Shown: in pieces, positions 28,208 to 36,083 of the stretch | How the letters are laid out: every line of letters begins with the position of its first letter | Position numbering within the stretch: position 1 is the first letter of the stretch | DNA from: VBWE01 sp943372645 | Lineage (GTDB): Bacteria > Bacteroidota > Bacteroidia > Palsa-965 | Reading direction: 5' to 3' | DNA length: 64,000 nt | Assembly: GCA_943372645.1 (NCBI GenBank) | Contig: CALRZN010000003.1 | Coordinates: 186,001 to 250,000 of the forward strand | The notes under the pieces: generated by a model | Told to the model about the DNA's origin: nothing | The model's input: only the letters and a program-made list of their open reading frames with translations | The model's database searches: none | Translations under genes and position numbers: made by a program

Positions 28208-28288
28208 TTTGGGCTTCTTGCTGGTTAGGAGAGGCAGCGCTTATTGATTGCGTGCGTTTTTTGGATGTGAACAGTTTTGGAGATACGT

Positions 28289-28560
28289 CATGTCACCCCT
28301 TCGGGGTTTTTGTCTTTCCTTATTCTTCTTCTTTTACAATCATGTCATCCCTTCGGGATTTCATTGGGGAATAATATTGCCGGGTGAAACGATTTTTTGC
28401 CCTGATGTTTTAATTCGCATCGCTCCCTTCGGGATTTCATTGTAGAAGCTATCGGCTGAATTTATAGGAGACATCCATGGATCCGGATGAAATCCCGAAG
28501 GGATGACATGATTATTGAGCGGATGGGGGATTAAAAAATGAACCCCGAAGGGGTGACATG
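28289..28560. repeat. Nested palindromic REP-like element, CCCTTCGGG family
   Basis: Outer arms are CATGTCACCCCTTCGGGGTT (28289-28308) and its exact reverse complement at 28541-28560. Inner arms at 28341-28364 and 28487-28510 are exact reverse complements over 24 bp and share the core CATGTCATCCCTTCGGGATT. A third, half-length copy (CCCTTCGGGATTTCAT) is at 28425-28440. Each arm also has its own small CCCTTCGGG hairpin. The whole 548 bp spacer 28208-28755 has no supported gene. Confidence 0.85.
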
Positions 28561-28755
28561 ATAGGTGTATGATGTATGGGAATGCGATCTGTATGGTTCC
28601 TGTTTCTTCAGTTTACATGATCTTCCAATGTGTGCGCTCCTTTTCATGGAGGAAGTGTTCCATTTCCAAAAACAGCAAATGTGTGAACTCACAACCGGTC
28701 GTGGCACAGGGCTTGACTATGTACCTGCAAGAAACAATCAAAAACAAACTACACC

Positions 28756-29835
28756 ATGAACAGGCTTACAAAAAACATTGCAGTATTCGGAACCGTTTTC
28801 CTTGCTGCTTTTGCTGCGGAGGCGCAGAATAACAACCTTGTTGTGTTTTCAGAAACAGGCGACCGTTTTACACTTATACTGAACGGGCTGCGCCAGAATG
28901 AAAAACCGGAAACAAACGTAAAAGTAACCGGCCTCAACGCCGAGTGGTACAAGGCCAAAATTATTTTTGAGCAGTCGGGAAACAAAAAGAAACCCGACAT
29001 CAATCAGAAGATCGGCATGATGGATGGCGGATCGTTTGTATCGAACCGCGAAGTGACGTATTCCATCATTAACAAAAAAGGAAAACTGAAAACGCGCTGG
29101 AACGGTACGGCTGAAATTCCGCAGCAACCGGCCAACGATCCCACACAGGTGATTTATGTGTTCAATCCGAGTGGTAATGCGATTCTGCAGTCGACCACAA
29201 CGACTACCGGAATCAACATCGGCGGCGTGGGCATAAGCGTGGGGCAAACCACAACCACCACCGGCGCGGGAACAACCGTGGTTACGCCGAACGGCAACAC
29301 GGTGGTAACACCAAACGGTACAACTGTAGTTACACCGAACGGAACAACGACCACCACCACAACCACTACGAACGGAATGAATCCGAACCAGGTGAATATG
29401 GGTGTGAGCGTTGACGGCGTAGGCGTAAACATAAGCGTGGGCGGCACAGGTACTACCACCACTACCCAGCAAACCACTACCACCACCACCAACGGCACCA
29501 CCGTGGTTACAAACGGGCAGCAGCCGATGAACAACGGGTGTTATTACCAGATGAGCACCACCGATTTTAATGCGGCCAAAAGCTCGATCAGTTCCAAAGG
29601 ATTTGACGACAGCAAACTGACCATTGCAAAACAGGTGCTGAGCACCAACTGCATGAGTTCGGGACAGGTGAAAGAGATTATGCAGCTGTTCAGCTTTGAA
29701 GAATCGAAACTCGACTGGGCCAAGTTTGCATACGGCAAAACGGTTGATCCGGGGAACTATTTTAAACTCAATGATGCGTTCCAGTATGAATCATCAATCG
29801 ACGAACTGAACCAATACATCCAGTCGCATCGCTGA
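28756..29835 (+). CDS. Secreted DUF4476 protein with Thr-rich linker
   Basis: The 359-residue protein has a signal peptide ending FAAEAQ. An N-terminal beta-rich part (residues about 25-130) is followed by a low-complexity linker of about 120 residues made mostly of Thr, Gly, Asn and Val, including three VVTPNG(N/T)T units near 180-205. The C-terminal 95 residues match DUF4476: MSTTDFNAAKSSISSKGFDD, then LSTNCMSSGQVKEIMQLFSF, and YFKLNDAFQYESSIDEL. DUF4476 is a Bacteroidota family of unknown function. A strong terminator follows. Confidence 0.88.
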   Translation: MNRLTKNIAVFGTVFLAAFAAEAQNNNLVVFSETGDRFTLILNGLRQNEKPETNVKVTGLNAEWYKAKIIFEQSGNKKKPDINQKIGMMDGGSFVSNREVTYSIINKKGKLKTRWNGTAEIPQQPANDPTQVIYVFNPSGNAILQSTTTTTGINIGGVGISVGQTTTTTGAGTTVVTPNGNTVVTPNGTTVVTPNGTTTTTTTTTNGMNPNQVNMGVSVDGVGVNISVGGTGTTTTTQQTTTTTTNGTTVVTNGQQPMNNGCYYQMSTTDFNAAKSSISSKGFDDSKLTIAKQVLSTNCMSSGQVKEIMQLFSFEESKLDWAKFAYGKTVDPGNYFKLNDAFQYESSIDELNQYIQSHR

Positions 29836-29865
29836 TTTACAGTTTCATTTTTTTTGCAGGACCAC

Positions 29866-29910
29866 CCGGGAGCGGCCTTTTTGGAAAAGGGGCCGCTCCC
29901 GGTATTTTTT
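29866..29910 (+). terminator. Intrinsic terminator after the DUF4476 gene
   Basis: CCGGGAGCGGCC (29866-29877) pairs perfectly with GGCCGCTCCCGG (29891-29902), followed by TATTTTTT. It insulates the downstream his regulatory region. Confidence 0.92.
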
Positions 29911-29942
29911 GCGTGAGGGATGGAAGCGGAAAGCCTGCCGAT

Positions 29943-30013
29943 CCCGATAGCTATCGGGACGGGAGCCTTGCAGCGCACAGCCCGGTCCCGTATCGGCTCA
30001 GCCGATACGGGAC
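29943..30013. repeat. Two perfect palindromes upstream of the his promoter
   Basis: CCCGATAGCTATCGGG (29943-29958) is a perfect 16-bp palindrome. GTCCCGTATCGGCT (29985-29998) and AGCCGATACGGGAC (30000-30013) form a 14-bp inverted repeat around a single base. They lie 41-111 bp upstream of the -33 element of the his promoter. They look like REP-type elements, but an operator role cannot be excluded. Confidence 0.75.
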
Positions 30014-30053
30014 ACGCCCAAAGCCTGAAAATAAATTTACAACCCATAAAAAA

Positions 30054-30084
30054 TTTGGAACGTATTACTATTTCAATACATTTG
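30054..30084 (+). promoter_or_regulatory. his operon promoter, Bacteroidota consensus
   Basis: TTTG (30054-30057), exactly 19 bases, then TACATTTG (30077-30084): a perfect match to the Bacteroidota primary-sigma consensus TTTG-N19-TAnnTTTG. Transcription would start about 5-6 bases downstream, at or next to the GTG start of the leader peptide. Confidence 0.85.
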
Positions 30085-30089
30085 CAGTC

Positions 30090-30158
30090 GTGAAACAATT
30101 CCTCCATCTGCATCATCATACTTCTTACCACCTGGTAGGCTGCTGGTGCATGGGCTAA
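30090..30158 (+). CDS. hisL: His-rich leader peptide of the his attenuator
   Basis: The 22-codon reading frame starts at GTG 30090 and contains five His codons, at 30105, 30111, 30114, 30117 and 30129 (segment LHLHHHTSYH). It ends ...VGCWCMG before TAA. A terminator hairpin follows 25 bp later and hisG after that, the classic arrangement for ribosome-stalling attenuation under histidine shortage. No ribosome binding site fits between the predicted transcription start and the GTG, so the message may be leaderless. I could not resolve the alternative antiterminator pairing. Confidence 0.85.
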   Translation: MKQFLHLHHHTSYHLVGCWCMG

Positions 30159-30182
30159 AACGAATCCTATTACTCACCATAC

Positions 30183-30211
30183 AAAGGCTTGCCATACGGC
30201 AGGCCTTTTTT
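30183..30211 (+). terminator. his attenuator terminator
   Basis: AAAGGCTTGCC (30183-30193) pairs with GGCAGGCCTTT (30198-30208; one G-U) around ATAC and ends in six T. It sits between the His leader peptide and hisG and should stop transcription when histidyl-tRNA is abundant. Confidence 0.9.
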
Positions 30212-30224
30212 ATTTTATGTGCAA

Positions 30225-31079
30225 ATGAAACTACGTATTGCAATACAGAAGTCGGGGCGGCTGAGCGATGATTCGCTGCAGCTGCTGCGCGAATGCGGCA
30301 TCGGTATAGATACCGGGCTGAACAAACTGAAAACCGAAGCGCGGAATTTTCCGCTCGAAGTATTTTTTCTGCGCGATGATGATATTCCGCAGTATGTGGA
30401 AGACGGTGTGGCCGACATCGGCATTGTGGGTGAAAATGTGGTGCTGGAAAAAAACAAAACGGTACAGGTTGCCGATCGGCTGGGTTTCGGCAAATGCCGC
30501 CTGAGTATTGCTATTCCGAAAAGCGAAAGTTACACCGATGTCCGTTCGCTGGAGGGCAAACGCATTGCCACCACCTACACGCGTGTGGTGCGCGATTTTC
30601 TGGAGCGTAATAAGGTAAACGCAGAAATTCACGAAATAAGCGGTTCGGTGGAAATAGCGCCGGGCATTGGGCTGGCCGATGCGATATGCGACCTGGTGAG
30701 TTCAGGAAGCACGCTGCTGACCAACGGCCTGAAAGAAGTGGAAGTAGTGCTGCGGTCGGAAGCATTGCTGATTACCGGTGCGAAGCTGGATGAAGCGCGT
30801 CGCCTGTTGTTAGACAAACTGCTGTTCCGCATTGCGGCGGTGCGCAAAGCAAAAAACAATAAATACGTGTTGCTGAATGCGCCCAACGAAAAACTGGATG
30901 CGATATTTAAACTGTTGCCGGGCATGAAAAGTCCCACCGTGCTGCCGCTGGCAGAGTCGGGCTGGAGTTCGGTGCATGCGGTGCTGGAGGAAGATGATTT
31001 CTGGGAAATCATAGAACAGCTGAAAGCGGCAGGCGCGCAGGGCATACTGGTGGTGCCGATTGAAAAAATGATTGTATAA
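30225..31079 (+). CDS. hisG: ATP phosphoribosyltransferase HisG, long form
   Basis: First step of histidine synthesis: ATP plus PRPP to phosphoribosyl-ATP. The start at 30225 (MKLRIAIQKSGRLSDDSLQL) is the family N-terminus; a longer frame from 30189 would run through the terminator stem and is rejected. The 284-residue length is the long form with a C-terminal PII-like domain (MKSPTVLPLAESGWSSVHAV, about 227-246) that binds histidine for feedback control. The PRPP loop SGSTLLTNGLK (about 164-174) is present. It needs no HisZ. Confidence 0.96.
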   Translation: MKLRIAIQKSGRLSDDSLQLLRECGIGIDTGLNKLKTEARNFPLEVFFLRDDDIPQYVEDGVADIGIVGENVVLEKNKTVQVADRLGFGKCRLSIAIPKSESYTDVRSLEGKRIATTYTRVVRDFLERNKVNAEIHEISGSVEIAPGIGLADAICDLVSSGSTLLTNGLKEVEVVLRSEALLITGAKLDEARRLLLDKLLFRIAAVRKAKNNKYVLLNAPNEKLDAIFKLLPGMKSPTVLPLAESGWSSVHAVLEEDDFWEIIEQLKAAGAQGILVVPIEKMIV

Positions 31080-31080
31080 A

Positions 31081-31139
31081 GTCAGTCTTCGACTCTGCCT
31101 ATCTGTGCACAGACCGCGCACAGGCAGGCTCAGACTGAC
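31081..31139. repeat. Inverted repeat in the hisG-hisD spacer
   Basis: GTCAGTCT (31081-31088) and AGACTGAC (31132-31139) are perfect inverted ends; inside them TGCCT and AGGCA also pair. The left arm continues TCGACTCTGCC, a degenerate copy of the CTTCGACTCCGCTCAG motif at 26815. It has no T run. It occupies part of the 154 bp gap that interrupts the otherwise tight his cluster; the remainder is AT-rich with no clear promoter. Confidence 0.65.
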
Positions 31140-31233
31140 AAGACGGTTTATACGATTTTAAAGGGACAACTTGTTTTCTCTTTTGGCGAAGTTCGGGATA
31201 TTTTGAATGAACTATTTTTAAACAGGTAAGGCA

Positions 31234-32532
31234 ATGAAAAAAATAAAATTTCCCGGGCGTGAAACGTGGCCGGAACTTTTAAAACGGCCGGTGCAGCAAA
31301 CTGCTGCGCTGGAAGCCGCGGTGCGCCCGGTGCTTGACGGGGTGCGTGCAGCCGGTGATGCCGCGCTGCTGCGTTATACCGCACAGTTTGACGGCGTAAC
31401 ACTTAACGCGCTTACGTATCCGGCAGAAAAAATGGAGCAGCAGCTTGCGCAGGTTCCGCAGGCGCTGAAAGACGCGATTGACCTGGCCGCGGCAAACATC
31501 CATAAATTTCACGCCGCGCAGGTGCAGTCGCCGGAAATTATTGAAACGCTGCCGGGCGTAAGTTGTTATCGCAAAAACGTGGGCATTGAAAATGTGGGAC
31601 TCTACATACCGGGCGGCACCGCGCCGCTGTTTTCAACCGTGCTGATGCTGGGTATTCCGGCGCAACTGGCCGGATGTAAAAACGTGTACATCTGCACGCC
31701 ACCGGATAAAGACGGTAACATTCATCCGGCGCTGGTGTATGCTGCAGGCTGCTGTGGCATAGAAACCATTTTTACCGTGGGCGGTGCGCAGGCCATTGCT
31801 GCGATGGCTTACGGCACAGCAACGATTCCGAAAGCGGATAAAATTTTCGGACCGGGCAATCAGTATGTCACATTAGCCAAACAATTGGTGCAGCAGGAAG
31901 GGGTGGCCATTGATATGCCCGCGGGTCCTTCGGAGCTGGCGGTGCTGGCCGATGACACAGCGGTTGCGGAATTTGTGGCGGCCGACCTGTTATCGCAGGC
32001 GGAGCACGGGCCCGACAGCCAGGTGGTGCTGGTGTCGGATTCAGCTACTCTTATTGACGCTGTGTTGCGTGAAGCCGAAGAACAGCTTGTGCAGCTGCCA
32101 CGCGCAGCCATTGCCAGGCAAGCGCTGCAGCACGCACTGGCCATTGAAGTAAAAACAATTGCAGAAGGCATGCGACTGCTGAACAGCTATGCGCCGGAAC
32201 ACCTTATACTTGCGGTGCGCAAGCCGGAGGAAATTGCCGGACAGGTAGTGAATGCGGGTTCGGTGTTCCTGGGTAACTGGTCGCCCGAAAGCGTAGGCGA
32301 TTATGCCAGCGGCACCAATCATACACTGCCTACAAACGGATACGCACGTGCGTACAGTGGCGTATCTTTGGATAGTTTTGTAAAAAAGATAACGTTTCAG
32401 CAACTGACGCCTGCCGGGTTACAGCAACTGGGTGAAGCGGTGGAGCTGATGGCTGCAGCCGAGGGTTTAGATGCGCACCGGCTTGCAGTTACAAAACGTT
32501 TACGTGTGCTAAAACAAATGAATGATGTTTGA
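31234..32532 (+). CDS. hisD: Histidinol dehydrogenase HisD
   Basis: Zinc enzyme for the last two steps of histidine synthesis (histidinol to histidine, NAD-dependent). The 432-residue protein has the family blocks NVGLYIPGGTAPLFSTVLML, then GGAQAIAAMAYGT, IFGPGNQYVTLAKQLV, DMPAGPSELAVLAD, SQAEHGPDSQ (zinc and substrate ligands), and YAPEHLIL with the catalytic Glu-His pair. Length is typical. It overlaps hisC by 11 bp. Confidence 0.97.
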   Translation: MKKIKFPGRETWPELLKRPVQQTAALEAAVRPVLDGVRAAGDAALLRYTAQFDGVTLNALTYPAEKMEQQLAQVPQALKDAIDLAAANIHKFHAAQVQSPEIIETLPGVSCYRKNVGIENVGLYIPGGTAPLFSTVLMLGIPAQLAGCKNVYICTPPDKDGNIHPALVYAAGCCGIETIFTVGGAQAIAAMAYGTATIPKADKIFGPGNQYVTLAKQLVQQEGVAIDMPAGPSELAVLADDTAVAEFVAADLLSQAEHGPDSQVVLVSDSATLIDAVLREAEEQLVQLPRAAIARQALQHALAIEVKTIAEGMRLLNSYAPEHLILAVRKPEEIAGQVVNAGSVFLGNWSPESVGDYASGTNHTLPTNGYARAYSGVSLDSFVKKITFQQLTPAGLQQLGEAVELMAAAEGLDAHRLAVTKRLRVLKQMNDV

Positions 32533-33586
32533 TCTGAATGAACTGATACGCCCGAACATACGCGACCTGGTTGCGTATTCATCTGCACGTGCGGAGTTTC
32601 GCGGGCATGCCACGGTGTTCCTGGATGCGAATGAAAACAGTTTTGGTTCGCCGGTTACACCCGCGGATGGCAAAGGCTATAACCGTTATCCCGACCCGAT
32701 GCAATGGAAGCTGAAAGAAAAAATAAGCCGCATTAAAGGCGTACCGCCGCAAAATATTTTTGCCGGTAATGGCAGCGATGAAGCAATAGACCTGCTGTTC
32801 CGTGCGTTCTGCCGGCCCGGTGTGGATAATGTGCTGGTGCTGCCGCCTACGTATGGCATGTACGAAGTGTCGGCAAAAATAAATGATGTGGAGGCCCGGC
32901 CTGTGCCGCTGCTGCCCGATTTTCAGCTGCACATGGAAGGCATTGCCGATGCAATAGATGAAAAAACAAAACTGATTTTTATCTGTTCGCCGAATAACCC
33001 GACCGGCAATGCCATAGCTGCAGATGACATTGAAGTGCTGCTGCATAATTTTAACGGCCTTGTGGTGGTGGACGAAGCGTACATTAATTATTCGCGGCAG
33101 AAAACAACGATCAGTATGCTTACCGAGTTTCCGAACTTAGTGGTGCTGCAGACGCTTTCGAAAGCGTGGGGACTGGCGGCGCTGCGCATCGGGCTGGCGT
33201 TTGCTTCGGAAGAACTTATTGCGGTGTTTAACAAAATTAAGCCGCCGTATAATATCAACGCCGCTTCGCAGCAACTGGCGCTGGATGCGCTGGAGCAGAT
33301 CGGGCAGGTAAACGAATGGATAAAACAAACAGTAAGTGAACGCGGTAAACTGGTGCAACAGCTTGCCACTTTTTCGTTTGTAGAAAAAGTATATCCATCC
33401 GATGCCAATTTTTTACTGGTGAAAGTATCCGATGCACGCAAACTGTACCAGTTTCTTACCGGCAAAGGCATTGTGGTACGCGACCGTTCGGCAATGCCGG
33501 GATGTGCAGGCTGTTTACGGGTTACGGTGGGAACGCCGGAAGAAAACAATACACTGATGCAGGCACTTGAAACGTTTACGCTATGA
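32522..33586 (+). CDS. hisC: Histidinol-phosphate aminotransferase HisC
   Basis: PLP enzyme that makes histidinol phosphate from imidazole acetol phosphate. The 354-residue fold-type I aminotransferase has LDANENSFGSP near residue 34, SPNNPTGN (156-163), DEAYINY, and the PLP lysine in TLSKAWGLAALRIG (Lys214). The gene starts inside the end of hisD and its stop overlaps hisB (ATGA), so translation is coupled. Confidence 0.96.
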   Translation: MMFDLNELIRPNIRDLVAYSSARAEFRGHATVFLDANENSFGSPVTPADGKGYNRYPDPMQWKLKEKISRIKGVPPQNIFAGNGSDEAIDLLFRAFCRPGVDNVLVLPPTYGMYEVSAKINDVEARPVPLLPDFQLHMEGIADAIDEKTKLIFICSPNNPTGNAIAADDIEVLLHNFNGLVVVDEAYINYSRQKTTISMLTEFPNLVVLQTLSKAWGLAALRIGLAFASEELIAVFNKIKPPYNINAASQQLALDALEQIGQVNEWIKQTVSERGKLVQQLATFSFVEKVYPSDANFLLVKVSDARKLYQFLTGKGIVVRDRSAMPGCAGCLRVTVGTPEENNTLMQALETFTL

Positions 33587-34695
33587 AAAAGAAAGTACTT
33601 TTTATTGACCGCGACGGCACGCTGATTTGGGAACCGCCCGATAATTTTCAGATTGATGCATTTGAAAAATACCGCCTGCTGCCCGGTGTAATTACCAACC
33701 TCGCACGTATTGCAAAGGAACTGGATTACGAACTGGCGATGGTAACCAACCAGGACGGGCTGGGTACAGCAAACTTTCCGGAAGACACATTCTGGCCGGT
33801 GCAAAATCACTTGATACAAACCCTGGAAGGCGAGGGCATTCGGTTTCGTTCCATACACATTGACCGCAGTTACGAAAATGATCCGCTGCCCACACGCAAA
33901 CCGGGAACCGGAATGCTCACAGCATATCTTGGCGGCGATTATGACCTGGCCAATTCGTATGTTATCGGTGATCGCATTACGGATGTGCGGCTGGCGCAGA
34001 ACCTGGGTGCAAAATCGATCCTGATAAAAAACTACGATTCGCCCGAAGGCTGGGAAGATAAAATTACACGCGTGGTAAATGGCTGGGACGAAATTTATGC
34101 GTTTCTGAAACTGCCCGAACGCCGCGCCACACTGGTGCGCAAAACAAATGAAACGGATATAACTGTTTCGCTGAACTTAGACGGTACCGGCAAAGCGGAT
34201 GTAAAAACCGGCGTTGCTTTTTTCGATCACATGCTGGAACAGCTTGCAAAACACGGCGGAATTGATCTTGCTATTACCGCAAACGGTGATCTGCACATTG
34301 ATGAACACCACACCGTAGAAGACACCGCACTCGCGTTAGGTGAAACCATGCTACAGGCACTTGGTAACAAACGCGGCCTGATGCGTTACGGTTTTTTATT
34401 GCCCATGGACGACTGCCTGGCGCAGGTGGCCATTGATTTTGGCGGCCGCCCCTGGCTTGTGTGGGATGCAAAATTTTCGCGCGAAAAAATTGGCGATATG
34501 CCTACGGAATTGTTTTTCCATTTTTTCAAATCGTTCAGCGATACGGCAAAATGCAACCTGAATATAAAAGCGGAAGGAGAAAATGAGCATCATAAAATTG
34601 AAGCCATTTTTAAAGCCTGGGCCAAAGCCATTAAAATGGCCGTGCAGCGCGATGCCGGTAATATGCAGTTGCCGAGTACGAAAGGCGTGTTATGA
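33583..34695 (+). CDS. hisB: Bifunctional histidinol-phosphatase / imidazoleglycerol-phosphate dehydratase HisB
   Basis: Two-domain enzyme for two steps of the pathway. Residues about 1-165 are the HAD phosphatase with the nucleophile motif FIDRDGTLIW (Asp9, Asp11). Residues about 178-370 are the dehydratase with FFDHMLEQLAKHGG, DEHHTVEDTALALGE, and a second HHKIEAIFKAWAKA metal-binding histidine pair. Length 370 matches the fused form. It is the last gene of hisGDCB and ends three bases before the stop of the convergent MBL gene, with no terminator between them. Confidence 0.97.
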   Translation: MKKKVLFIDRDGTLIWEPPDNFQIDAFEKYRLLPGVITNLARIAKELDYELAMVTNQDGLGTANFPEDTFWPVQNHLIQTLEGEGIRFRSIHIDRSYENDPLPTRKPGTGMLTAYLGGDYDLANSYVIGDRITDVRLAQNLGAKSILIKNYDSPEGWEDKITRVVNGWDEIYAFLKLPERRATLVRKTNETDITVSLNLDGTGKADVKTGVAFFDHMLEQLAKHGGIDLAITANGDLHIDEHHTVEDTALALGETMLQALGNKRGLMRYGFLLPMDDCLAQVAIDFGGRPWLVWDAKFSREKIGDMPTELFFHFFKSFSDTAKCNLNIKAEGENEHHKIEAIFKAWAKAIKMAVQRDAGNMQLPSTKGVL

Positions 34696-34698
34696 AAA

Positions 34699-35667
34699 TT
34701 ATTCCGCGTGCAGTGCGTCGTTAAACTCGCGTATGACCGAAGCCAGCAGTTCCGGCGACTGGTGATAGCGCCGCGAAAAATGCACCGGCACGGCTTTTTT
34801 TACACCGGCGGCACGCATTACTTCTGCTGATCGTTTTGCCGTACTATGTTTGTTGAGCCCGGCAAACGGTTCTTCCGATTCTTTGTAATAACATTCGATA
34901 AAAATTTCGTCGGCGCCACTGAACAGGTCTTTGATGCGTGCATGGTTTGCCGCGTCGGCTGCGTGATCCATGATGTAGCCGAACTTGTGCCCTTCCACCC
35001 AGCGCAGGAGGTAGAACAGTTCTTCGGCTTTGTATGTTTTGCCGTTGATGGTAACCGGTAATTCTTTTTTATCGTGTTTAAATGCGTGCTGCAGTTCTTT
35101 CACCCAGGGGCCGGTTTCGAACGGGCATTTTTCCATGTCTAATTTCGATTTTCCGGTTTCTTCAAACAGGTAAGCGGCGCAGGGTGTGCCGTGATCGAGC
35201 AGCGTGTAATAAACGGTTACAGCATCGTCGCTGTAAACCACATTGCTGCCGCTGCGTTCTTCCGTGAACTCCAGTTGCCAGTGCGGAGGCTGCATGCGGC
35301 TGATGCGTATGGTGTTGTCGTTTATGATTTCGTGAATTTCATACACCGTGTTTGTGGCATCGCCTTCATCAACCAGGTTCCATTCGTACGCCTGCATTTT
35401 TTGTTGCACTTTGGCCGCCAGGCCCGGCGGACCGCACACATAAATGGTGCGGCCGATGCCCACCTGGTGACGGATCACATTGTCGAACCCGATGAAGTGA
35501 TCGATGTGTGTGTGGGAAATAAAAAGGGCAAGCGTATTGAGGCAGTCTTTTTTGGTGAGGTCGCTTGCCAGGCCGCAGTCGCACAGGTAATGCCAGCGCT
35601 GGTGATCAATGGTAATGAGCACGCTGATGTCTTCGTCAGCACGGCTTTTGTTTACAGCTTTGAGCAT
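34699..35667 (-). CDS. Metallo-beta-lactamase fold hydrolase, RNase Z-like
   Basis: The 322-residue protein has the MBL zinc motif SHTHIDHF (His52, His54, Asp56, His57). Further likely ligand positions are Asp in IMDHAADA (about 230), the ADEIFIECYY block (about 248-257) and a late His in VHFSRRY (about 300). This layout resembles the ElaC/RNase Z branch, but the standard N-terminal glycine-rich strand (FLGTGG type) is absent, so true tRNA 3'-end processing is uncertain. It is transcribed away from the trp operon across 278 bp and converges on hisB. Its closeness to a tRNA-like element in the trp leader is intriguing but may be chance. Confidence 0.8.
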   Translation of the reverse strand: MLKAVNKSRADEDISVLITIDHQRWHYLCDCGLASDLTKKDCLNTLALFISHTHIDHFIGFDNVIRHQVGIGRTIYVCGPPGLAAKVQQKMQAYEWNLVDEGDATNTVYEIHEIINDNTIRISRMQPPHWQLEFTEERSGSNVVYSDDAVTVYYTLLDHGTPCAAYLFEETGKSKLDMEKCPFETGPWVKELQHAFKHDKKELPVTINGKTYKAEELFYLLRWVEGHKFGYIMDHAADAANHARIKDLFSGADEIFIECYYKESEEPFAGLNKHSTAKRSAEVMRAAGVKKAVPVHFSRRYHQSPELLASVIREFNDALHAE

Positions 35668-35881
35668 GTTTTTAAGGTTATGTAGTGCAATTTTACAGTT
35701 TATTTTTCAGGGTGCGGGGTCTTTTGCCCGAAAATTCAGTGCCGCGTAAATTGCGTTTCATTCTTTTTTTGGGAAAAATTAAGACGTGTTTCGGCTGGCT
35801 GTGTCCCTTGCCATTAAAGCGTTTCTGGTTGTGCCGGTTGTGTGAGTTAAAATCGGAACTCAAAAAAAGTTTGCACAAAAA

Positions 35882-35914
35882 TTTGGAAGTGTGAAATTTT
35901 TTTAATCACCTTTG
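35882..35914 (+). promoter_or_regulatory. Candidate trp operon promoter
   Basis: TTTG (35882-35885), 21 bases, then CACCTTTG (35907-35914), a one-mismatch version of TAnnTTTG. Transcription would start around 35920, about 25 bases before the trp leader peptide. Confidence 0.6.
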
Positions 35915-35945
35915 CAGCGTCTGAACAATCAGGCGATATGAAAAA

Positions 35946-36005
35946 ATGAAAACAGTAATCAACAAACATTGGTGGTGGCATACAGACCCGGAGGGCGCTG
36001 TGTGA
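35946..36005 (+). CDS. trpL: Trp leader peptide of the trp attenuator
   Basis: A 19-codon reading frame, MKTVINKHWWWHTDPEGAV, has three consecutive Trp codons at 35970-35978. It is followed by a short hairpin (36019-36026 with 36033-36040) and a strong terminator. A ribosome stalled at the Trp codons would be expected to prevent terminator formation. I could not define the antiterminator pairing with confidence. Confidence 0.9.
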   Translation: MKTVINKHWWWHTDPEGAV

Positions 36006-36018
36006 TGCTGCATTGTTG

Positions 36019-36040
36019 ATTTCAAAATAACATTTGAAAT
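36019..36040 (+). other. Pre-terminator hairpin in the trp leader
   Basis: ATTTCAAA (36019-36026) pairs perfectly with TTTGAAAT (36033-36040) around a 6-nt loop, directly before the terminator stem. It may be part of the switch or a pause site. Confidence 0.5.
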
Positions 36041-36044
36041 GGGA

Positions 36045-36080
36045 CGAGGCTCGCTGGCACAGCGGGCCTCGTTTTTTTTT
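36045..36080 (+). terminator. trp attenuator terminator
   Basis: CGAGGCTCGCTG (36045-36056) pairs with CAGCGGGCCTCG (36060-36071; one G-U) around a GCA loop and is followed by nine T. It lies between the leader peptide and the tRNA-like element, so both the element and trpE are made only on read-through. Confidence 0.95.
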
Positions 36081-36083
36081 CAT

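Noticed and set aside
28248..28445. Small open frame in the repeat-rich spacer after the AT-rich orphan
   Set aside because: It runs through the arms of the nested palindrome, so its sequence is dictated by the repeats.
28289..28560. CRISPR array
   Set aside because: The repeated units are inverted and nested with irregular spacing, and no cas gene is nearby; they fit REP-like palindromes.
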